From contig NZ_BSTN01000004.1 of NCBI RefSeq assembly GCF_030269545.1, positions 186,001 to 250,000 on the forward strand: a stretch of 64,000 nt of DNA, in the 5' to 3' direction. The notes below the pieces were generated by a model. It searched no databases. It was not told the origin of the DNA and saw only the letters and a list, made by a program, of their open reading frames with translations. Positions 30,681-38,805 of the stretch are shown piece after piece. Position numbers and translations under genes: made by a program. The DNA is from Actinomadura sp. NBRC 104425 (GTDB lineage: Bacteria > Actinomycetota > Actinomycetes > Streptosporangiales > Streptosporangiaceae). The first letter of the stretch is position 1; each line of letters begins with the position of its first letter.

Positions 30681-31079
30681 GACCGCGCCGTCCGGGGTCA
30701 GTACCGGGACCCAGGCCTCATCCGTGTCCGCCATGCGATTCTCGTCCAGCTTCAAAGCGTGGGGTTCTTCGGTATGGCCGTCACATGCCCAGAAGGTGAT
30801 GCCTTCCACGCCGTCCCGAAAGCGGTCGCGCTCCTGCGCAGACCAAGAACGATGCCAAGCTCCGGCGCCGCGAAAGTGCCGCTCGAACAGCGTTCGCAGA
30901 GAATCCAGGGCATCGGGACCGAACACAGGCACCAGATAGCCCTCGACCTGGCCCTGCCGACAGGCCGTACCGCCGTACTGCTGTTGGTAGATGACGCCGG
31001 TCGGTGCTTCCACGACCACGTACAGCCAGCCGTCGGCCATGCCGTCGGGGTCCAGCAAGACGTACCTGCGGAGATTCAA
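30621..31079 (-). CDS. DUF6210-like protein with a TnpB-derived C-terminus (chimera)
   Basis: A 152-residue frame. Residues 1-130 (YVLLDPDGMADGWLYVVVEA, then TGVIYQQQYGGTACRQGQVE, and later FWACDGHTEEPHALKLDENR) look like the DUF6210 family as I remember it. From about residue 132 the sequence changes to NDRDVNAATNVLAAGLAES, which is the end of TnpB. The fusion is in frame and replaces the natural C-terminus of the family. The start overlaps the stop of the upstream gene by four bases, so translation is coupled. Whether the chimera still functions is unknown. Confidence 0.7.
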   Translation of the reverse strand: MNLRRYVLLDPDGMADGWLYVVVEAPTGVIYQQQYGGTACRQGQVEGYLVPVFGPDALDSLRTLFERHFRGAGAWHRSWSAQERDRFRDGVEGITFWACDGHTEEPHALKLDENRMADTDEAWVPVLTPDGAVNDRDVNAATNVLAAGLAES

Positions 31080-31807
31080 GACACAGTGTCTTCCGCAGAT
31101 GGGACCGCCTCGGCGGGCGTCGCCCTTTCCCGCAGGTGCTTGCGCACTTTCCGTACCGCGAGCATGACGACGCCCCCGAATGCGTCTTCGTCCACGTTGC
31201 GGTGCTTGATCCTGGTGAGGATGACCCGGACGGGCGGGGTTCCGAGCTCGATGCGGAAGACCTCGTCCACGGCGTCCACGTATGCCTGCCTCCCATCGAC
31301 CCGGCTCACGAACTCGTAGTTCTTCGCCGGTTCGAAGTCGACGGTGATCTCGGAGAAGTAGGAGTCGCCGCGAACGTACGTGCCCGATTTCCGAGCGTGC
31401 ACGCCGCGCACCGGCTCCGCCAGTTCGAACTGCACCCTGTGGTGCAGTTCACGCACCGTGCAATGGGCGGCCGCGGCGAAGCCTTGCTCGCTGCTGTCGA
31501 GCGTGTGGTGGACGAAGCGGGTGAGGACCACCCGGATCGCGGCCTCTCCCAGGTCCGCCCGCATGGCGTCGGCGAAGGCGTCTTTGAAGCGGCGGTCGTC
31601 CTCAGCGTGCAGGCGCAGGATGTCCGCCCAGTGCCCGTCATCGGTCAGTCCCGGCGACCTCTCGGGGATCTGCGCAGGCGCGTTGTCGACGAACTCGTAG
31701 GTCTCGGCGGGTTCGAAATCCACGCCGACGACCGCGAACGTGCTGAAGCCGCAGCCTCCGTTCTTGACGTTTCTGAAACCCACGTCGCGAACCGGTCGTC
31801 TCAGCAT
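31076..31807 (-). CDS. Duplicated EF-G domain IV-like protein
   Basis: A 243-residue protein made of two related halves. Half 1 (about 15-130): FAVVGVDFEPAETYEFVDNA, then a helix and IRVVLTRFVHHTLDSSEQGF AAAAHCTVREL. Half 2 (about 140-230): YFSEITVDFEPAKNYEFVSR, then VRVILTRIKHRNVDEDAFGG VVMLAVRKVR. The layout strand-VxxEPA-EFV, helix, VxLT, then H-x-DSSE-x-x-F-x-x-A is that of domain IV of elongation factor G and of ribosomal protection proteins. No GTPase domain is present. It may act on the ribosome or mimic a tRNA, but this is inference. Coupled to the DUF6210-like gene. Confidence 0.6.
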   Translation of the reverse strand: MLRRPVRDVGFRNVKNGGCGFSTFAVVGVDFEPAETYEFVDNAPAQIPERSPGLTDDGHWADILRLHAEDDRRFKDAFADAMRADLGEAAIRVVLTRFVHHTLDSSEQGFAAAAHCTVRELHHRVQFELAEPVRGVHARKSGTYVRGDSYFSEITVDFEPAKNYEFVSRVDGRQAYVDAVDEVFRIELGTPPVRVILTRIKHRNVDEDAFGGVVMLAVRKVRKHLRERATPAEAVPSAEDTVS

Positions 31808-31837
31808 GGGGCCGAGCCTGGCGAAGTGTGAACCACG

Positions 31838-31978
31838 TTGTCAAAACGATTTCGCTGTGCGGACCACCATGCCGTGGAGTGCGGCATCAGCCGCCTCGAG
31901 TGCCACCGGGGCATGGCCACTCGCTACGACGAGCTCGCCGTCCGCTACCGGGCCGTCCTGGAGAGCACCACCATCAGC
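31838..31978 (+). pseudogene. IS5-family transposase, C-terminal fragment
   Basis: About 45 codons read HHAVECGISRLECHRGMATR followed by YDELAVRYRAVLESTTISEW. This matches the conserved C-terminus of IS5-group transposases (VERxINRLKxxRxxATRYDKLAxxY...), including the DDE-domain end. No start, no upstream part and no terminal repeats are visible. It lies just upstream of the EF-G-like gene, on the opposite strand. Confidence 0.7.
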
Positions 31979-32215
31979 GAATGGTCCACCCACTTCGAAA
32001 CACGACCCAGGCGGAACTCTCGCGGGGCGGGCGTGGCACTGCCTGGTGTGGCACCAGCGGCCTGCGACGTGTCGCGAATCTCGGTGATACCCCGGCAGGT
32101 ACGCGAGCTCGCCGTCCCGGCCACTGGAGAAATGCCGCACCGTCTGCACTGCGCTCGCATTCGATGGGGACGGGTAAGCACAGTGGCCGGTCGGCGGCCT
32201 CACTGGCGCGAACGG

Positions 32216-33169
32216 TCACGCGGAGCCTTCGGCGGTGTCCTCCTGGGAGGACGGCTGGGCACCGACGTCCGCGCGAAGAGCGGCGATCAACCACTCGAAG
32301 CAGGGCACGACCGGCGGCTGCGGCTGCCGGCCGTTGATGATCGCAAGAAGCTGCCAGTACCGCTCCACCCGGGCGTCGGTGAACGTTTCGAGTTGCTCCA
32401 GCATTGTGGCCCGGTGTGCGGCCGGGGTGTCCGGCGGGATGATGCGGTCCAGAACCGCCTTTCCCTGGGTCGAGTCAGGCGGCGTCCCCTCGGCCAGTGC
32501 CCGTCCCGCGTGCTCCACGACCGCCCGGTAGTCGACAGCGAGCTCCAGCTCGTCGGCTTCCGCCCCGGCGGTCGCCATGGCACGAACCCGGTTGCGGAAG
32601 TCGTCGTCCGCGACGAGCTCCCCGAGTTTGATCCACGCGTCGACCTGTTCGGGCGCAGGGTCATCGGGCAGTTCCGCGGGCAGCTGCCGTATGCTCCGCG
32701 CGATGCGCATCGCGGGTGTGTCGGGATCGACGCCCTCGATGACGCTCTGGACGAAATCGTCGATGATCTGTTGCCGCTCCTGTGCGGACAGACGGGCCAG
32801 TTTGTGCATGAGCATGGTCTCCTCGATCGTGGTCGCCCGTTGGGCGATCGTGCTGAGCACCGCGCGACGCTGCCGCAGGATCCGGATCTCCGCGTCCAGT
32901 GCGGCGACCTGGGTGGCCGCCACCTCCGCAACGGTGACGGCCCGGGTCAGCAGCGCGCGCACCGTGTCCAGTCCGAGGCCCAGTTCCCGCAGTGTCAGGA
33001 CGAGTTCGAGCCGGGCCACCGCCTCCGCGTCGTACAGGCGGTATCCCGCGGCGGACCTGCCCGCGGGCGGCACCAGCCCGGCATCCGACCAGAACCGGAC
33101 CGTGCGCACCGACGCGCCGCACCGAGCCGCCAGCTGCCCGATTGTGAACAGTTCCGCGCTCGTGCTCAT
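32216..33169 (-). CDS. MerR-family transcriptional regulator
   Basis: A 317-residue regulator. The N-terminal winged helix-turn-helix (FTIGQLAARCGASVRTVRFW, then AAGYRLYDAEAVARLELVLT) is classical MerR, with a following coiled coil (about 95-125). The long C-terminal domain (about 130-317) has no cysteine metal site and probably binds an organic ligand or acts like a TipA/BmrR effector domain. The ATG at 33169 is at the predicted transcription start of its own MerR-type promoter, so the mRNA is probably leaderless. No divergent target gene is visible close by. Confidence 0.88.
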   Translation of the reverse strand: MSTSAELFTIGQLAARCGASVRTVRFWSDAGLVPPAGRSAAGYRLYDAEAVARLELVLTLRELGLGLDTVRALLTRAVTVAEVAATQVAALDAEIRILRQRRAVLSTIAQRATTIEETMLMHKLARLSAQERQQIIDDFVQSVIEGVDPDTPAMRIARSIRQLPAELPDDPAPEQVDAWIKLGELVADDDFRNRVRAMATAGAEADELELAVDYRAVVEHAGRALAEGTPPDSTQGKAVLDRIIPPDTPAAHRATMLEQLETFTDARVERYWQLLAIINGRQPQPPVVPCFEWLIAALRADVGAQPSSQEDTAEGSA

Positions 33170-33207
33170 GGGGACGACTATGCACCTTCCAGTCGCTGGA
33201 ACCTCAA
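33170..33207 (-). promoter_or_regulatory. MerR-type autoregulated promoter with operator in a 19-bp spacer
   Basis: On the minus strand: -35 TTGAGG (33207-33202), then TTCCAGCGACTGGAA (33201-33187), a perfect palindrome with a 3-base centre, then GGTG, then -10 CATAGT (33182-33177). The spacer is exactly 19 bases, the over-long spacing that MerR proteins correct by twisting DNA. The start point falls at about 33170, next to the ATG. Confidence 0.8.
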
Positions 33208-34296
33208 ATCGCATCGCCGAGGCGACGTTCACCTTGCCTGGCAACCGAGGGAACATCGCCTGCCGCGGATTGCGATCTGGTCCGGAGGGGATGAGGACCA
33301 GGCACAGCCCCCACGCCGCAGGGGCCCGGCCATCACCGGGAGGCGATTGGACGCGTCCAGGTTTGGGCGGTGAAGGCGTGGCCTGGCGACTCATTGCAGA
33401 GCTGTCCCCGCCCGCCACCCGCCTTCGCGCCCGACACCCACGCCCGCGCCGACACCGCCCATACACGCCCGTGCGCGACCGGCACCCGGCTGGCCGTTTC
33501 GGATGGACCGGTGTCACCGCGTCCGCCGTGGTCTGTGACGTTCACCCGTCGCGGTGTCTGTGACCGTCACGGATTCCGGTGCCGGGCCGTGTGGTCGTTC
33601 CTTGTCGGCTGGCTTAACGCCGGGCTGTGCCCGAGCACTGCTGCCGCCGTGCACCCGGCACCGTGCCGCGTCGGCGTTGCCCAAGTCGCCTCGCGTGCGA
33701 CCAGCGGCATCGTCGCTATGGAAGACGGATGGCGTTGCGCATCTGCTGCGGTTGGTGACACGCATCGTCCGCGGCGTCTGCAGGTCGCGGGTTTCGTTAC
33801 GGGGCCGCGGTGTCGGGGGTCTGCGATGCCGGCGGTCGCGGCTTGGGGACGGCTGGTATCCGGCTTCGGTTCCGGCGAGCGTTACGGCCGGGGGCGGCGG
33901 ACGGCCGTCGCAGCCGCGTCGGCGTACCCGCGGACCGGCGATGGCGCCTGGGGACGGCGACAGGGGCGTTTTGGGCAGCGGATCCGCTGGGGTCGCGACG
34001 AGAACGCTGTGAAGTCCGTCGAGGTGCTGTTGAGGGGCGTCCGCCGGGGGCGCGGCACAAGGCGTGCACGGACCGGGTGTGTTCAGGTCACTGCGGCAGG
34101 CGGCCGACTCCGGTTCGGTGGTTCGGGTGTCCTCTCGGCCCGTGTGACGGCGGAACGAAAATCGAATTGAAGGGGCGGCTGTGCGATCTCGATAATGGCG
34201 GCGGCTGTGCAGCGGAACGTCTTTCACTTCGTTGCCGGCCCCCTGGTTGCTGTTGTTCGACTCGGTCGTGTGCGCTGCAATGGCAAGCAATAAAAA

Positions 34297-34314
34297 CTAA
34301 ATCGGTCGGTTTAG
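34297..34314. promoter_or_regulatory. Near-perfect 18-bp palindrome
   Basis: CTAAATCGGTCGGTTTAG: arms CTAAATCG and CGGTTTAG with one T/G mismatch. Size and symmetry fit a TetR-type operator. It is 409 bases before the short gene of the sulfation cassette. Confidence 0.4.
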
Positions 34315-34571
34315 CCGGCTTTTCGGGTAATGGATGATGACGTCGTACGGGTTTCGCCGGGGTTGCATGGCCGCATCCGGTCTGACCATAGGACGGGTTG
34401 CCAAGATTGATTAGCATCAACCCTGGTCATGGGACGGTGGTGAAAGCGTTCAGCCCGCTGCAACCCAGGCCGCGGAGAAGGAGGGTGTCACGTCCTTGGC
34501 TGAGTGATGGCGCGGCATGTAATCCTCGGTGTCATCGCCTGCCCTCGGCGGGATGCTCTCCGGCGTGCTGA

Positions 34572-34640
34572 CCGCTGATCAGCACCGATCAGCGGATTCG
34601 TCTTGTTGAGAACACAGATATTCGCCGTTTCGGCAAACGG
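34572..34640. promoter_or_regulatory. Two inverted repeats upstream of the sulfation cassette
   Basis: CCGCTGATC-AGCACC-GATCAGCGG at 34572-34595 (9-bp perfect arms) and CCGTTT-CGGC-AAACGG at 34625-34640 (6-bp perfect arms). They lie 80-150 bases upstream of the first cassette gene. They may be operators; the first could also be a terminator, though no T-run follows. Confidence 0.45.
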
Positions 34641-34722
34641 AATGTTCAAGTAGTCGATCTCAGATCACCCGGCGTCCGTTCCGTTGCCGACAGGTGTTGT
34701 TTCAGATGCTAAGGAGCGCCAC

Positions 34723-35091
34723 TTGCAATTCGTAACCGAACAAGCCGATCTCTATCCCGCCGAGCAGGGGCCGGCCGGTTCGCCGCCGGTCGGGGAACTC
34801 GCTGTGGATCTCGGCGCGCCGCTCCCGGCGGGAGGCGATGACGGTCTGCGTGCCGGGCTCCGGCAGATCACCGGGCACCGGCCGGAAGGTGCCGAGAAGG
34901 GGGCGGCCGACCAGGCCGTGAAGGCCGCCGCGGAGGGCGGCAAGGGCGCCGCCGGAAGCGTCGGCTCCTTCGTTCCGATCAGGTTAGGCCGCAGGACGTC
35001 CCCGGCTCGGGTCATCGGTGCCCGGACCGTCGGGGCCGGGCCTTTCGGGGCGGCTCGCGGCATGGAGGTGTGGCGTTGCTCCTCTCGCTGA
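34723..35091 (+). CDS. Small hypothetical protein upstream of arylsulfotransferase
   Basis: A 122-residue frame starting at a TTG with AAGGAG seven bases before it. The sequence begins MQFVTEQADLYPAEQGPAGS and is Ala/Gly/Glu-rich, with AEKGAADQAVKAAAEGGKGA in the middle; the last part is basic. It overlaps the start of the arylsulfotransferase by 16 bases. I do not recognise it. It may be a short cassette protein or a translated leader that couples to the next gene. Confidence 0.4.
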   Translation: MQFVTEQADLYPAEQGPAGSPPVGELAVDLGAPLPAGGDDGLRAGLRQITGHRPEGAEKGAADQAVKAAAEGGKGAAGSVGSFVPIRLGRRTSPARVIGARTVGAGPFGAARGMEVWRCSSR

Positions 35092-36524
35092 TTCGGCGGC
35101 GGATCATCCTGCTCAAAGGCCTGGCCGTATCGGCCGCGCCGCTGCTGGCGGCCGGTCCGGGAGTGTTCCTGGCCGTCGGTGCGGCGTCGGCCTCGACGGC
35201 CGCGCCCGACGCCCCACCTGAGATCACGGTGGGCGTCCATCGGCCCGGCACCGCGCCCGGCCTGCTGTTCGTGGGACCGCAGGATCCCATGGTGATCACG
35301 GCGCGCGGACCCCTGATCGTCGATGACCGCGGGCGGCCGGTGTGGTTCCGCCGGATTCCCGACGGATACTTCAGCAGCGACTTCCGCGTGCAGACCTACC
35401 GGGGCCGGCAGGTGCTGACCTGGTGGGAGGGCGTCCAGACCGTTCCCGGGGCCGGCATCACCAGCGGAGCCGGTTACATCGCCGACTCGCACTACCGCAT
35501 CATCGCGAAGGTGCCGGCCCTCGACATGCACGAATTCCGCCTGACCCCGCGCGGAACGGCGCTGGTCATCACGTACCGCGAGGTGCCGTACGACCTGTCG
35601 CCGGTCGGCGGCGCCAAGGACGGCGTGGTGTTCGACAGCATCGTCCAGGAGATCGACGTGCAGACCGGTGAGGTGCTGCTGCGCTGGAGCAGCCTCGACC
35701 ATGTTCCGCTGACCGAAAGCCAGCTGAAGCCGGCGCCGGGCCCCAATCCGTTCGACTACTTCCACGTCAACTCGATCGACATCGACACCGATGGCGACCT
35801 GCTGGTCTCCAGCCTGAACACCAGCACCGTCTACAAGATCGACCGCAGCACCGGCCGGATCGTGTGGCGGCTCGGCGGCCGCTCCAGCACATTCGCGCTG
35901 GCGGACGGCGCGAGTTTCAGCCGACAGCACGACGCCCGGGCGGTGGGCGGCGACACGATCCGGCTCTTCGACAACCAGGGGCAGCACGGCCTGTCCCGCG
36001 TGATGTGGATCAAACTGGACCGGAAACGGCGCCTGGCCACCCTGGTGCGGCAGATCGTCCACCCGCAGCCGAAGGCGGCCGCGACGATGGGCGGCGCCGC
36101 TGGGCTGCCCAACGGGAACACTGTCGTCTCCTGGGGCAGCGCCGGCGGCTTCTCCGAGTTCTCCAGGACCGGCGAGCTGCTGCTGGACGCCACGTTCGCC
36201 GACGGTTTCAGCACCTACCGGGCGTACCGGTTCCCGTGGCACGGACGTCCCCTGACACCGCCCACCGTGTCGCTGACCGGCTCGACCGCCCGCGTGGTCT
36301 GGAACGGCGCCACCGGTGTCGTCCGCTGGCGGATTCTCGCCGGGCCGTCGCGAACCGCTCTGCGACCGGTCGCCCACATGGCCTGGAACGGGTTCGACAC
36401 CGCCGCCGAGCTGCCGTCCGTGGCCGTGTCCGGTGCGCGGTTCGTCAAGGCAGAGGCCCTCGACGCACGCGGCCGCGTGATCGGCGCGTCGGCCGTGACC
36501 CCGGTCCGGGCCGCCGGGCTGTGA
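35076..36524 (+). CDS. PAPS-independent arylsulfate sulfotransferase (ASST, Cpz4-like)
   Basis: A 482-residue beta-propeller enzyme of the ASST/Arylsulfotran_2 type, which moves sulfate from an aryl sulfate donor to another hydroxyl without PAPS. An N-terminal signal or anchor (LIRRRIILLKGLAVSAAPLL) suggests export. Propeller features: DDRGRPVWFRRIPDGYFSSD, DMHEFRLTPRGTALVITYRE, DYFHVNSIDIDTDGDLLVSS, STGRIVWRLGG, SRQHDARAVGGDTIRLFDNQ; candidate catalytic histidines are in DMHEF, FHVNS and RQHDA. The TTG at 35076 is chosen because GGAGG is seven bases before it, while it nearly touches the GTG at 35070. The next gene is a type III PKS, as in the caprazamycin sulfation set. Confidence 0.88.
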   Translation: MLLSLIRRRIILLKGLAVSAAPLLAAGPGVFLAVGAASASTAAPDAPPEITVGVHRPGTAPGLLFVGPQDPMVITARGPLIVDDRGRPVWFRRIPDGYFSSDFRVQTYRGRQVLTWWEGVQTVPGAGITSGAGYIADSHYRIIAKVPALDMHEFRLTPRGTALVITYREVPYDLSPVGGAKDGVVFDSIVQEIDVQTGEVLLRWSSLDHVPLTESQLKPAPGPNPFDYFHVNSIDIDTDGDLLVSSLNTSTVYKIDRSTGRIVWRLGGRSSTFALADGASFSRQHDARAVGGDTIRLFDNQGQHGLSRVMWIKLDRKRRLATLVRQIVHPQPKAAATMGGAAGLPNGNTVVSWGSAGGFSEFSRTGELLLDATFADGFSTYRAYRFPWHGRPLTPPTVSLTGSTARVVWNGATGVVRWRILAGPSRTALRPVAHMAWNGFDTAAELPSVAVSGARFVKAEALDARGRVIGASAVTPVRAAGL

Positions 36525-36534
36525 GGAGGACGCC

Positions 36535-37575
36535 GTGTCGCTGACAAGGATCGTCGACATCTCCTTCTGCGCACCGCCGTTGGTGAGCACCGAGGAGTTC
36601 GCCAAGCTGTTCGCCGCCGACACCGGCGGTGACGACATCGCCCGGGTGGTGCGCAACTCGGCCATCGACACCAAGGCAATGGCGGTGAACCCCTTCGTTG
36701 AGGACCCGCGATGGTGGCCGACCCGCGCACGAATGGACCGCGGCCTGCTGGAGGCCCGCGCCCTCGCCGCGGAGACCGTCTCGCTGGCGCTCGGCCGCGC
36801 CGGCCTGCGACCGGACGAGATCGGGTTCCTGGCCACGGTGACCACGACCACCCACTCCGCGCCGGGGCTGGACGCCCTCGCACCCGCCTTGGGGATGCGC
36901 GACGACACCGCGACGCTGTCGCTGGGGCCCATGGGGTGCTACGCGGCGCTGCCCGCCCTGTCGGCGTGCCGCGACTGGGTCGAGATCCACAGCAGGCCCG
37001 CGGTGCTGCTGGCCGTCGACCTGTTCTCCCCGCACCTGCAGCCGCCCCCTTACGACAAGGAGAAGGCCGTCTGCCTCACCCTGTTCGGCGACGGCGCGGC
37101 CGCCGTGGTGCTGATCCCGGACGGGGACCGCGCGCACGGCATGGAGATCGTCGACACCCGGCAGCTCACCGTGCCGGCCCATGCCGACGACCTCCAGGTC
37201 CACGTCGGGGACCTGGGGATGTACATCCGGCTCGCGCCCACGATGCCGGAGGTCGTCGCCGCGGCGGTGCGCGGGCCCGTCGACGCGTTGCTCGCGCGGC
37301 ATCGTCTCGACGGCGCCGACATCGCCTGGTGGGCGGTGCATCCGGGCGGCCGCCGCATCATCGACCGGGTCGGCGAGGTGTGCGATCTGCCCGAGACGTC
37401 GTTGGCGGCGTCCCGCGCGGCCATGCGGGACTACGGCAACACCGCCGCCCCCGCCGTCCTCGGGGTCCTGGAGCGCCTGCAGAAGGGCAGGCCGCTCCGG
37501 CGCGGGGAATACGGCGTCGCCATGGCCTTCGGCCCCGGAGCCACGATCTGCGTCATGCTGCTCCGCGGCGCCTGA
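36535..37575 (+). CDS. Type III polyketide synthase (chalcone synthase-like, Cpz8-like)
   Basis: A 346-residue homodimeric-type enzyme that extends an acyl-CoA with malonyl-CoA to pyrones, resorcinols or related phenols. The catalytic triad is visible: Cys135 in LGPMGCYAALPAL, His269 in WAVHPGGRRIID, Asn302 in MRDYGNTAAPAVLG; the family end motif is AFGPGATICVMLL. GAGGAGG precedes the GTG. In caprazamycin producers the homologous Cpz8 makes a triketide pyrone that, once sulfated, serves as sulfate carrier. The gene follows ASST by ten bases and precedes a PAPS sulfotransferase, the same three activities. Confidence 0.92.
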   Translation: MSLTRIVDISFCAPPLVSTEEFAKLFAADTGGDDIARVVRNSAIDTKAMAVNPFVEDPRWWPTRARMDRGLLEARALAAETVSLALGRAGLRPDEIGFLATVTTTTHSAPGLDALAPALGMRDDTATLSLGPMGCYAALPALSACRDWVEIHSRPAVLLAVDLFSPHLQPPPYDKEKAVCLTLFGDGAAAVVLIPDGDRAHGMEIVDTRQLTVPAHADDLQVHVGDLGMYIRLAPTMPEVVAAAVRGPVDALLARHRLDGADIAWWAVHPGGRRIIDRVGEVCDLPETSLAASRAAMRDYGNTAAPAVLGVLERLQKGRPLRRGEYGVAMAFGPGATICVMLLRGA

Positions 37576-37689
37576 GGACACCCGGCGCAAGGCCCGGTGG
37601 CGCGCGTCCCGTACCCGGACCGGGCCGGGACGGGCGGACGGCGCCGGGCAAGGCGCCGCATCCGCCGAACCAGACTTCAGGGAGTCACC

Positions 37690-38355
37690 ATGCTGGAAGT
37701 GATCGGCGTCGGATTCGGACGCACCGGAACACTGTCCCTCAAGGTCGCACTGGAACGGCTCGGGTTCGGCCCGTGCCACCACATGCTGGCCCTGTTCGAC
37801 GATCCCGGCCAGATCGCGCTGTGGAAGCGTGCCGCCCGGGGAGAGGCGGTGGACTGGACGGAGATCTACCGGAACTACCGGTCGACCGTCGACTGGCCGG
37901 GCGCGCGGTTCTGGCGGGAGATCGCCGACGCGTTCCCCGCCGCGAAGGTCGTCCTCACCACCCGTGACCCCGACAGCTGGTACGACAGCGCGTTCCGGAG
38001 CATCTACGAGGCGGCCATGGCGCCGCTCCCGGAGTCCGGGGTGGACCCCGCGTTCGCCGCGTTGCGCGAGATGTCCCACGAGGTGGTGTGGGAGGGGGTG
38101 TTCGGCGGCCGTTTCGCCGACAGGGACCACGCCATCCGCATGTTCACCGAGCACAACGAGGCGGTGCGGCGCGCGCTGCCCGCCGAACGGCTGCTGGTCT
38201 TCCAGGCGGGCCAGGGTTGGGAGCCGCTGTGCGGCTTCCTGGGCGTCGAGGTTCCCGACGAGCCGTTCCCACGCTGCAACAACCGGGAGGAGTTCGCCGA
38301 GTTCATCGAGGCCCGCCGTGCGGGCGGTGCGGGCGTCGCCCGGCGGTCCCCGTGA
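37690..38355 (+). CDS. PAPS-dependent sulfotransferase (Sulfotransfer_4 type, Cpz6-like role)
   Basis: A 221-residue sulfotransferase with the PAPS loop GFGRTGTLSLKVAL (about 8-21), GFGPCHHMLALF, WPGARFWREIADAFP and VVWEGVFGGRFADRDHAI. It is a paralogue of the protein at 13742. GGGAG lies just before the ATG. As last gene of the ASST-type III PKS cassette it is predicted to sulfate the polyketide product with PAPS, giving the aryl or pyrone sulfate that ASST then uses as donor. The role is inferred from the caprazamycin precedent. Confidence 0.88.
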   Translation: MLEVIGVGFGRTGTLSLKVALERLGFGPCHHMLALFDDPGQIALWKRAARGEAVDWTEIYRNYRSTVDWPGARFWREIADAFPAAKVVLTTRDPDSWYDSAFRSIYEAAMAPLPESGVDPAFAALREMSHEVVWEGVFGGRFADRDHAIRMFTEHNEAVRRALPAERLLVFQAGQGWEPLCGFLGVEVPDEPFPRCNNREEFAEFIEARRAGGAGVARRSP

Positions 38356-38805
38356 CACCGCATCACCCGCCGGCCTGACGCGGTCGGCACGCAGCGCGGC
38401 CCGTATCCAGCCACCCCGTGGTTTCGAGTGCGACTGCGGCGGCAGCCGGGTCGTCCGCCGCCGGCGATGGGTTCGTGGGGTCGCCGCCGCCATCTGCGAA
38501 GCGGACCGGGGTGGCGGCCGCACGCCCATCTCCGATGCGGCCGCCCTGCCGGCGCTGCAACGTGGTCGGGCGCTGTATCGATCGGCTCAAGTGACGGTCG
38601 GTATCGCCACCCGCTGTGCCGTATCTGTGGGTTGCCGCACTGCGCGGTGGGCCACGGCTTCGGTCGGCGCCGCGGGCCGGCCGCGGCGGCGCGGCGCGGG
38701 GCCGTTCGCGGAGACGTTCGGAAGGCGGTGACCCCGGCGGCGGGGCCGCAGGGGTCACCGTGCGAGGGGTGGACTCACCGATGCCGGGTCAGCCGCATCC
38801 GGCGG
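38356..38805. other. Gene-free interval
   Basis: 450 bases between two convergent genes. An imperfect stem GCGGCGG...CCGCCGC (about 38433-38461) may help terminate the sulfation cassette. No gene or IS end was recognised. Confidence 0.35.

Larger units (their letters stand above)
33208..34722. other. 1.5 kb interval without convincing genes
   Basis: Long frames exist on both strands but none has a ribosome binding site plus normal codon bias, and their translations are low-complexity. Three inverted repeats are listed separately near the right end. A GTG at 34485 directly abuts AAGGAGG (no spacing) and opens a 28-codon cysteine-containing frame; it is not accepted as a gene. Confidence 0.4.

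Noticed and set aside
33370..34290. Long open frames on both strands (266 and about 258 codons)
   Set aside because: No ribosome binding sites, low-complexity translations and no family features; they fit GC-driven shadow frames.
34485..34571. 28-codon cysteine-containing frame next to AAGGAGG, possible peptide precursor
   Set aside because: The Shine-Dalgarno sequence directly abuts the GTG, leaving no room for initiation, and no modifying enzyme is adjacent.
36535..37575. Alternative call as FabH-type ketoacyl-ACP synthase III
   Set aside because: The GPMGCYA active site, the GNTAAPAVLG motif and the C-terminal AFGPGATICVMLL fit type III polyketide synthases better, and the neighbours support this.
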